From contig CAVOYZ010000015.1 in assembly GCA_963700785.1 (NCBI GenBank), positions 1-30,144 on the forward strand: 30,144 bases of DNA, read 5' to 3'. Source of the DNA: CAXMST01 sp963700785 (GTDB lineage: Bacteria > Actinomycetota > Thermoleophilia > Solirubrobacterales > 70-9). Shown here in pieces: positions 24,579 through 30,144 of this stretch (position 1 is its first letter; each line of letters begins with the position of its first letter). The notes below the pieces were generated by a model, which did not search any database, was not told the DNA's origin, and was given only the letters and a program-made list of their open reading frames with translations. A program made the translations under genes and the position numbers.

Positions 24579-25675
24579 TGATCGAGCTGATAGAGCTCGC
24601 GCGCGTTGCTCGAGAAGATCGCCTCGCGGACGTCCTCATCGAGGCGCGGGAAGGCGCGGGCCGGCGAGTCGAAGTCCCAGTGCGGGTAGTCGCTCGAGAA
24701 CATCAGGACGCGCTTGGCGTCGAGCATCTCGAGCAGCTGCAGAAGCTGGGTGTCGTCATCGGGTCGCTCGAGCGGCTGCGTCCCGAGCCGGACGTGGTCG
24801 GCGACGTACTCAGAGGGTGGCCTGCGGACCCACGGCACCTCCGAGCGCAGCGCCTTCCAGTAGGAATCGAGCCGCCAGAGCAGCGGGGCGAGCCAGGCGA
24901 CGCCCCCTTCGACCATGACCAGGCGAAGGCCGGGGTAGCGCTCGAACACGCCCTCGGTGAGGATGCTGATCAGGTGGGCCTGGAAGGCCAGAGACATCGC
25001 GCAATGCCACTCGATGTAGTGGGTCGGGTATCCGGGGGTCGGCTGGTGGTTGATGCCCATCCCCTCGGTGCCGGGGTGAACCGAGAGCGGCAGGCCGTGG
25101 CGTTCGCAGGCCTCGTAGATCGGGTAGTAGTAGCGCTGCCCGAAGGGCATCCGGGCGCCGGAGTCCATCGTCACCTGGACGATGTGCTCGTGCCCGGCCC
25201 AGCGCTCGATCTCCTCGACGGCCCGCGCCGGGTCCTGCTGGGCGATCGTGATCGAGCCCTTGAAGGCGCCGTCGTGGTTGTGCTCGGTCAGCCAGACCTC
25301 GACCAGCCACTCGTTGAAGGCGGTCGCGATCGCCGCAGCGTAGTCGGGGTCAGGATGGATGTTGCAGAAGGTCCGGGAGACGAGAATCGCGTAGGCGACC
25401 CCGTACTCGTCGATCAGCTGCTTGCGGAGGAAGTCGGGATCGGACCCCTTCGGCCCGCCGCCGGGAGGGACGCTGTCGAGCCGTGATCCGTGCACGGGGT
25501 TGTTGAAGAACGAGCGCCGCTCGCCCTGGTAGCGGTCGCGGAAGGGCATCGGCATCCGCTCGCGAATCTGGTCGACGCTGCTCGGGACGGGGTGGACGTC
25601 GACATCGACGATGCCCTCTCGCCGCTTGGCGTCGGTCTCCTCGGCCTGCGCTAGGCCTGTGGCTGGCTCGCTCAT
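24575..25675 (-). CDS. Amidohydrolase-2 (ACMSD-like) family metal-dependent hydrolase or decarboxylase
   Basis: The protein has 366 residues. The TIM-barrel family opens with VDVDVHPVPSSVDQI. LPLSVHPGTEGMG holds the metal-binding His, and MFSSDYPHWDFDSP the catalytic Asp near the C-terminus, followed by IFSSNARELYQL. Members include aminocarboxymuconate-semialdehyde decarboxylase, gamma-resorcylate decarboxylase and 4-oxalomesaconate-type hydratases; which reaction occurs here is unknown. The frame continues antisense beyond the neighbouring start. ATG 25675 is preferred because a TACGAT box ends 7 nt upstream. It heads an apparent five-gene minus operon running to 21127. Confidence 0.87.
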   Translation of the reverse strand: MSEPATGLAQAEETDAKRREGIVDVDVHPVPSSVDQIRERMPMPFRDRYQGERRSFFNNPVHGSRLDSVPPGGGPKGSDPDFLRKQLIDEYGVAYAILVSRTFCNIHPDPDYAAAIATAFNEWLVEVWLTEHNHDGAFKGSITIAQQDPARAVEEIERWAGHEHIVQVTMDSGARMPFGQRYYYPIYEACERHGLPLSVHPGTEGMGINHQPTPGYPTHYIEWHCAMSLAFQAHLISILTEGVFERYPGLRLVMVEGGVAWLAPLLWRLDSYWKALRSEVPWVRRPPSEYVADHVRLGTQPLERPDDDTQLLQLLEMLDAKRVLMFSSDYPHWDFDSPARAFPRLDEDVREAIFSSNARELYQLDQ

Positions 25676-25682
25676 GAGCAAT

Positions 25683-25688
25683 ATCGTA
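25683..25688 (-). promoter_or_regulatory. Putative -10 box (TACGAT) for the catabolic operon
   Basis: On the minus strand TACGAT is followed by 7 nt and the ATG at 25675. It lies in the 27-bp gap to the divergent glycosyltransferase gene; a TATCGT on the plus strand (25682-25687) overlaps it. Confidence 0.42.
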
Positions 25689-25702
25689 TCGCCGAGAGCC
25701 CG

Positions 25703-26914
25703 ATGAGAACCCTGATCCTGACCCAGCACTTCGTCCCGGAGGTCACCGCCGGCCGGTTCCGGATCGAGGCGTTCGTCGAGGAGCTGGTCCGCCGCGACCA
25801 CGAGGTGCACGTCATCTGCCCGGTGCCGAACCACCCGCGAGGGGTGATCGAGCCCTCGTACCGGGGCCGGCTCCGCCGGCGCCGCGAGGTGCTCGGAGCG
25901 GACGTCGACTACCTCTGGGTGCTGACCAGCCCGCGCAAGACGCTGCTCACCCGACTCGGCTTCTACGGCTCCTACGCCGCCGCGGCGACCGCCGCCGGCA
26001 TCCGGATCCCGCGACCGGACGTGATCCTCGCGAGCTCGCCGCCGCTGCCGGTTGGAGTCGCGGGGGCCGCCCTCTCACGCCGGCACCACTGCCCGTGGGT
26101 GCTCGACGTGCGCGACGTCTGGCCCGACGCCGCCGTCGCGCTCGGCGAGCTCTCAGAGGGTCCGGTCGTCTCGCTCGCGGAGCGGCTCGAGCGCTGGCTC
26201 TACCGCGGCGCGGACGCGATCGTCACCGTCAACGAGGCCTTCGCGGAGCAGATCGGCCGCAGCGCGGGAGCCGGCGCGCGGGTCGAGGTGATCGCCAACG
26301 GGACGACCGAGGCGTGGCTGCAGGCGGGCGAGATCCCCGCCGACCGCTCCTCGGTCAACCTGCCGCGCGACCCCTTCATCTGGGCCTACGCGGGGAACAT
26401 CGGCCTCGCCCACGGGCTCGAGACAGCGGTCGAGGCCGCTGCGATGCTCGGCGACGGCTACCGGCTGCTGATCATCGGGGAGGGCCCGAGGCGGGCGCAG
26501 ATCGAGCGCCTGGCCGCCGCTGCCCCGGACGGCGCGGTCGAGCTGCGACCGCTGATGCCGCCGGCCGATGCCGCGCGGCACCTGCGCGCGGCCGACGCGC
26601 TGCTCGTCTCGGAGCGCCAGGAGCGAACGGTGGCCTCGAAGCTCTACGACTACGGAGCTATCGGCCGCCCGGTCGTCGCAGCCTGCCGTGGCGAGCTGCG
26701 GCGGGTCGCCGAGCAGGCGAATGTCGCCGTGACCGTGCCGCACGGCGACGCGGCCGCGATGGCGGCTGCCGTTCGCTCGCTACGCGAGAACCGGAGGGAG
26801 CGCGCCGAAGGGCTGGTCGAGCGCGGTCGGGCGTTTGCGCAGGAGCACCGGCGCGATCGGCAGGCGAGCAGGCTGGTGAGCCTGCTAGAGGAGGTTGCAG
26901 GCGCCCATTCGTAG
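25703..26914 (+). CDS. GT4-type glycosyltransferase (WbuB-like)
   Basis: The protein has 403 residues. The GT-B fold N-domain starts LILTQHFVPEVTAGRFRIEAFVEELVRRDHEVHVICPVPNHPRG. VLDVRDVWPDAAVALGEL is characteristic of the WbuB/amino-sugar transferase group. The C-domain has FIWAYAGNIGLAHGLETAVEAAA, LLIIGEGPRRAQIERLA and the nucleotide-sugar region SKLYDYGAIGRPVVAACRGELRRVAEQ. It probably adds a sugar to a surface polysaccharide or lipid-linked precursor in the cytoplasm. Donor and acceptor are unknown. It is adjacent to exported beta-helix proteins, so a shared cell-surface theme is possible. It starts 28 bp from the divergent amidohydrolase start. Confidence 0.88.
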   Translation: MRTLILTQHFVPEVTAGRFRIEAFVEELVRRDHEVHVICPVPNHPRGVIEPSYRGRLRRRREVLGADVDYLWVLTSPRKTLLTRLGFYGSYAAAATAAGIRIPRPDVILASSPPLPVGVAGAALSRRHHCPWVLDVRDVWPDAAVALGELSEGPVVSLAERLERWLYRGADAIVTVNEAFAEQIGRSAGAGARVEVIANGTTEAWLQAGEIPADRSSVNLPRDPFIWAYAGNIGLAHGLETAVEAAAMLGDGYRLLIIGEGPRRAQIERLAAAAPDGAVELRPLMPPADAARHLRAADALLVSERQERTVASKLYDYGAIGRPVVAACRGELRRVAEQANVAVTVPHGDAAAMAAAVRSLRENRRERAEGLVERGRAFAQEHRRDRQASRLVSLLEEVAGAHS

Positions 26915-26923
26915 CGCCGGCGC

Positions 26924-26945
26924 ATCGTGGACGATCGTCCACGAT
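26924..26945. repeat. Perfect 22-bp palindrome upstream of the beta-helix locus
   Basis: ATCGTGGACGA is followed directly by its exact reverse complement. It lies 10 bp after the glycosyltransferase stop. It has no T-run, and a related inverted repeat (TGGAC/GTCCA) precedes the second beta-helix copy, so an operator is as likely as a terminator. Confidence 0.6.
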
Positions 26946-26998
26946 CGGCCTCCGCGCTTCCGCTCGGCCGCTGCCGGCCGATAGCTCAAGCTGAAGCG

Positions 26999-27015
26999 CT
27001 CCGGACGTTCCGGAG
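26999..27015 (+). repeat. Hairpin CTCCGGA-cgt-TCCGGAG before the riboswitch
   Basis: A perfect 7-bp stem with a 3-nt loop overlaps a second palindrome GGAGGCCTCC (27012-27021). It could be part of the leader fold or a separate structure. Confidence 0.4.
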
Positions 27016-27021
27016 GCCTCC

Positions 27022-27097
27022 ACCGAAAAAGGCAAACCCGTCGCGAGGCGGGGACGCAAAGCCAGAGGTCTCGCTTGCGAGACGGCTCAGCCACCGA
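27022..27097 (+). promoter_or_regulatory. Cyclic di-GMP-I (GEMM) riboswitch aptamer
   Basis: The leader contains the conserved GEMM elements in order: GGCAAACC at 27031-27038, a short hairpin CGTC-GCGA-GGCG with a GNRA loop, GGGACGCAAAGCC at 27051-27063, a second hairpin (GTCTC...GAGAC) closed by GCC and GGC, and ACCGAAAGG at the 3' end. These are the hallmark GNRA tetraloop, its receptor region and ligand pocket of class I c-di-GMP riboswitches. The 3' end runs into a strong AAAGGAG (27097-27103) 6 nt before ATG 27110. That position suggests control of ribosome access, although transcriptional control is not excluded. Exact boundaries are approximate. Confidence 0.9.
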
Positions 27098-27103
27098 AAG
27101 GAG

Positions 27104-28075
27104 ACCCCGATGTCCCGCGGTCATGCGCCAACGACCAACCTCGTGCTCGCTGCCCTGTTCGCGGCCGTTGCGGCCACGGTCGCACTGTTCGTGCCGTTCG
27201 CCGGAGCGCAGTCGGACGGCTGCGACTACGTGGTCGCCAGCGGCGGCTCCGATCAGGCGCCGGGAACGTCCGCCGCGCCGCTGGCCAGCGTCGACGAGCT
27301 GCTCGACCGGCTCGAGCAGGGCGAGACCGGGTGCCTGCGCTCGGGAACCTACGTCGCCGACCAGTTCAAGCTCTCGACCCCCGAGGTCAAGCTGACCAGC
27401 TACCCGGGCGAGCGCGCCACCCTGCGCGGCAGGCTGCGGCTCAACGCCGGCGCCGACGGGGCCGTCGTCGAGAACCTGCTGCTCGACGGTCGCAACCCCG
27501 ACGATCTGCTCGGTCCGCTGATCTACGCCGACCGGGTCGTCCTGCGCGGCAACGAGATCACCAACCACAACACCGCGATCTGCGTCCACATCGACGACTA
27601 CCCGGGCGAGTCCGCGCCGCGGGGAGTGCTGATCGAGAACAACGAGATCCATCACTGCGGCCGGCTGCCGGCCACCAACCACGATCACGGGATCTACATC
27701 GCCAACGCCCGTGAGACGGTGATCCGCGGCAACCTGATCTACGCGAACGCCGATCGCGGCATCCAGTTCTACCCCAACGCCGACGACTCGCTGGTCACCG
27801 GCAACGTGATCGACGGCAACGGCCAGGGCGTGATCTTCGGCGGCGGCAGCAGCTCCTCCTCCGACCGCAACGTCGTCGAGGGCAACGTGATCAGCAACTC
27901 GAAGATCCGCTACAACGTCGAGTCGCACTGGCAGGGCCCGACCGGGAGCGGCAACGTCGCCCGCCGCAACTGCGTCTGGTCGACCAGCAGCAAGTACTCG
28001 GGCTCGCCCGACGGCAGCGGGATCAAGCCCTCGATGAGCGGCGCCAGCGCCAGCGACAACGTGGTCGCGGAGCCC
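27104..28075 (+). repeat. Tandem duplication, unit A (972 bp)
   Basis: This segment is repeated at 28871-29842 with an offset of 1767 bp. By eye only four bases differ (at 27240, 27276, about 27946 and about 28016). It starts 6 bp before the start codon and ends abruptly within the codons after VVAEP. Confidence 0.95.
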
Positions 28076-28771
28076 AGCTATCTGAACCTCGGCGACGGCG
28101 AGTTCAGCCTCGGACCCGGCGCATGCGGTGATTTCGTCTCGAGCTCGATGCCCGAGCCCGCCGGCCGAGCCTGCCGAGCCGCCGGCCCCGCCGGCGGAGC
28201 CGAGCGAGCCTCCCGCCCCGCCGGCCGAGCCGGTGCCGCCGACTGAGCCGGCTACCCCGCCGGCCGAGCCGAGCGAGCCGACGGCGCCGACCGCTCCGAG
28301 CGAGCCGGTGGTGGAACCATCCGATCCGACTGCGCCCGTCGTTGAGCCGAGTGAGCCGGCCGTCGTGCCGGCCGAGCCCACGGTCGATGAGGAGCCCGCG
28401 GTGGCTCCGAAGCCGTCCCGCAAGGGCAAGGCAGGGGGAAGCGCGGGAAGCGTGACGGCAGGTCGGTCGCGGAGCCCAGGCACCGGGGCTCGAGCTGCGC
28501 TGCGGCCGGGGTCAGCGACAGGCTGGTCGGAACCGCGGGCCGCGATCGGCTCACCGGCGGCCGCGGCAAGGATCGGATCAAGGGTCACGCCGGCAACGAC
28601 GAGCTCGGCGATGAGGGTGGCCGCGACTGCCTGATCGGTAACGCCGGTCGAGACCGCCTCTACGCCGCCGACGGCAGGGTGGATGTGGTCCGCTGCGGCC
28701 GCGGGCGCGATATCGCGGTCATCGATCGCAAAGACCGGGTCCACGGCTGCGAGCGGACGGTGCTCAGGTAG
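27110..28771 (+). CDS. Secreted beta-helix protein with Pro-rich linker and RTX-like tail (two compensating frameshifts)
   Basis: Read through two breaks it gives 553 residues. Residues 1-33 form a Sec signal peptide (cleavage after AGA). About 40-330 is a right-handed beta-helix, with turns like VVLRGNEITNHNTAI, GNLIYANADRG and GNVIDGNGQGVIF and the motif GRLPATNHDHGIY (NHDHG 190-194). A linker of repeated PAEPSEP-type units follows, but in another frame from about 28154-28160. The original frame resumes after 28434-28438 (a run of five G) with SDRLVGTAGRDRLTGGRGKDRI and further GxxGxD units, typical of RTX-like calcium-binding repeats, ending DRVHGCERTVLR. As written, the first frame stops at 28246. 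Translation starts from a strong AAAGGAG behind a c-di-GMP riboswitch. It probably acts outside the cell; any enzymatic role is unproven. Confidence 0.88.
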
Positions 28772-28809
28772 CGACGCCGATCGCGGGCGCTGGGCGCGCC
28801 CGTGCAGAC

Positions 28810-28841
28810 CCTGGACGAATGTCCAGGATCGTTCGCGATCC
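28810..28841. repeat. Two adjacent inverted repeats upstream of the second beta-helix copy
   Basis: CCTGGAC-gaat-GTCCAGG (28810-28827, counting the loop) is immediately followed by GGATCG-ttcg-CGATCC. The first shares TGGACGA..GTCCA and a following GATCG with the 22-bp palindrome at 26924. No T-run follows, so an operator role is as likely as termination of the first copy. Confidence 0.55.
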
Positions 28842-28870
28842 GCTGACCGGGCGGGGCCGAGGTCGATATC

Positions 28871-29842
28871 ACCCCGATGTCCCGCGGTCATGCGCCAACG
28901 ACCAACCTCGTGCTCGCTGCCCTGTTCGCGGCCGTTGCGGCCACGGTCGCACTGTTCGTGCCGTTCGCCGGAGCGCAGTCGGACGGCTGCGACTACGTGG
29001 TCGCCACCGGCGGCTCCGATCAGGCGCCGGGAACGTCCGCCGCCCCGCTGGCCAGCGTCGACGAGCTGCTCGACCGGCTCGAGCAGGGCGAGACCGGGTG
29101 CCTGCGCTCGGGAACCTACGTCGCCGACCAGTTCAAGCTCTCGACCCCCGAGGTCAAGCTGACCAGCTACCCGGGCGAGCGCGCCACCCTGCGCGGCAGG
29201 CTGCGGCTCAACGCCGGCGCCGACGGGGCCGTCGTCGAGAACCTGCTGCTCGACGGTCGCAACCCCGACGATCTGCTCGGTCCGCTGATCTACGCCGACC
29301 GGGTCGTCCTGCGCGGCAACGAGATCACCAACCACAACACCGCGATCTGCGTCCACATCGACGACTACCCGGGCGAGTCCGCGCCGCGGGGAGTGCTGAT
29401 CGAGAACAACGAGATCCATCACTGCGGCCGGCTGCCGGCCACCAACCACGATCACGGGATCTACATCGCCAACGCCCGTGAGACGGTGATCCGCGGCAAC
29501 CTGATCTACGCGAACGCCGATCGCGGCATCCAGTTCTACCCCAACGCCGACGACTCGCTGGTCACCGGCAACGTGATCGACGGCAACGGCCAGGGCGTGA
29601 TCTTCGGCGGCGGCAGCAGCTCCTCCTCCGACCGCAACGTCGTCGAGGGCAACGTGATCAGCAACTCGAAGATCCGCTACAACGTCGAGTCGCACTGGCA
29701 GGGCCCGACCGGCAGCGGCAACGTCGCCCGCCGCAACTGCGTCTGGTCGACCAGCAGCAAGTACTCGGGCTCGCCCGAGGGCAGCGGGATCAAGCCCTCG
29801 ATGAGCGGCGCCAGCGCCAGCGACAACGTGGTCGCGGAGCCC
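28871..29842 (+). repeat. Tandem duplication, unit B (972 bp)
   Basis: This is the second copy of 27104-28075, with only four substitutions seen by eye. The riboswitch and Shine-Dalgarno that precede unit A are outside the duplicated segment and absent here. Confidence 0.95.
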
Positions 29843-30144
29843 GGTGCCGCGAGCCAGGCCTCGCAGGGCGCCGCGAGCGCGGCCTGCGGCGAGCTGCTCG
29901 AGAACTGGGCCGGCGAGAACGGCAAGCGGGGCTCGGGCCGGGGCAAGGGCGGCGCGGGGCGCCATGCTCGGTGCGGCCGCTCGGCGGGCCGAGCCGAGCT
30001 TCTCGCCGGGACCCGCGCCGGCGATCGGCTCAAGGGCGGAGCCGGCAACCAGCGGATCAGGGGGATGAGCGGGAACGACCGGATCAAGGCCGGCCCCGGC
30101 CGCGACTGCCTGCTCGGCGACAGCGGGCGCGACCGGCTCCACGC
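28877..30144 (+). CDS. Secreted beta-helix protein, second tandem copy (partial at window end)
   Basis: The frame stays open to the window edge (422 codons). Signal peptide and beta-helix are essentially identical to the first copy (only S44T and D303E-like changes seen). After VVAEP the tail differs: GAASQASQGAASAACGELLEN, a basic Gly-rich linker, then RTX-like units such as TRAGDRLKGGAGNQRIRGMSGNDRI and GRDCLLGDSGRDRL. The Pro-rich linker is missing and there is no frameshift. No Shine-Dalgarno precedes the ATG and there is no riboswitch in the 105-bp gap, so expression should differ from copy one. Confidence 0.88.
   Translation, partial: MSRGHAPTTNLVLAALFAAVAATVALFVPFAGAQSDGCDYVVATGGSDQAPGTSAAPLASVDELLDRLEQGETGCLRSGTYVADQFKLSTPEVKLTSYPGERATLRGRLRLNAGADGAVVENLLLDGRNPDDLLGPLIYADRVVLRGNEITNHNTAICVHIDDYPGESAPRGVLIENNEIHHCGRLPATNHDHGIYIANARETVIRGNLIYANADRGIQFYPNADDSLVTGNVIDGNGQGVIFGGGSSSSSDRNVVEGNVISNSKIRYNVESHWQGPTGSGNVARRNCVWSTSSKYSGSPEGSGIKPSMSGASASDNVVAEPGAASQASQGAASAACGELLENWAGENGKRGSGRGKGGAGRHARCGRSAGRAELLAGTRAGDRLKGGAGNQRIRGMSGNDRIKAGPGRDCLLGDSGRDRLH

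Noticed and set aside
26885..30142. Very long minus-strand open frame of over 1000 codons opposite the beta-helix genes
   Set aside because: It is the antisense shadow of high-GC genes. Its apparent internal repeats simply mirror the tandem duplication, and the plus strand has signal peptides, a riboswitch and a Shine-Dalgarno.
1..30144. tRNA, rRNA, insertion sequences, integrases or CRISPR arrays
   Set aside because: I saw no cloverleaf ending in CCA, no rRNA blocks, no transposase or integrase motifs and no repeat-spacer pattern.

Overview
The window is GC-rich (about 70% by eye) and densely coded, with many GTG starts and short or overlapping gene junctions. Gene content and order (thrS, infC-rpmI-rplT, trmH-type methylase, pheST, argCJBD) and many promoter-like start regions without a Shine-Dalgarno suggest a high-GC actinobacterium. 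Thermoleophilia (Solirubrobacterales or Gaiellales-like) is my best guess. That is inference from style and gene order, not from a database match.

Layout. 1-904 (minus): the start of a secreted parallel beta-helix protein, cut by the window edge and broken by one frameshift. 996-3879: an HD-domain protein, two divergent orphan DNA adenine methyltransferases, and a small thioredoxin-fold protein. 3933-5888: a large polytopic membrane protein. 5902-9230: thrS, then infC-rpmI-rplT ending in a strong intrinsic terminator. 9265-17872: a tightly overlapped run of trmH-like methylase, pheS, pheT, argC, argJ, argB and argD. 17883-18275: a single-pass Thr-rich membrane protein. 18298-22315: an unrecognised protein with a GDGCHR motif, a sulfotransferase, a cyanophycin-synthetase-like ATP-grasp enzyme and a second ATP-grasp enzyme. 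22312-25675 (minus): an apparent catabolic operon of amidohydrolase, Rieske ferredoxin, RraA-like aldolase and LDH2-type dehydrogenase, translationally coupled to the second ATP-grasp gene. 25703-26914: a GT4 glycosyltransferase. 27022-30144: a c-di-GMP-I (GEMM) riboswitch followed by two tandem, nearly identical secreted beta-helix genes with different C-terminal tails. The second copy has no riboswitch.

How it fits together. The centre is housekeeping: translation factors, tRNA charging and arginine synthesis from glutamate to ornithine. The accessory interest lies at the edges. Three paralogous exported beta-helix proteins, at least one with an RTX-like C-terminus, sit near glycosyltransferase and sulfotransferase genes, and one is apparently controlled by c-di-GMP. 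This suggests a cell-surface or matrix function. Eleven start codons have a TANNNT hexamer 6-10 nt upstream and mostly no Shine-Dalgarno, the signature of leaderless transcripts.

Quality note. Nine apparent single-base frameshifts break otherwise convincing genes, including the essential pheT. Most are probably sequence errors. Coordinates for these genes span the whole broken reading frame.
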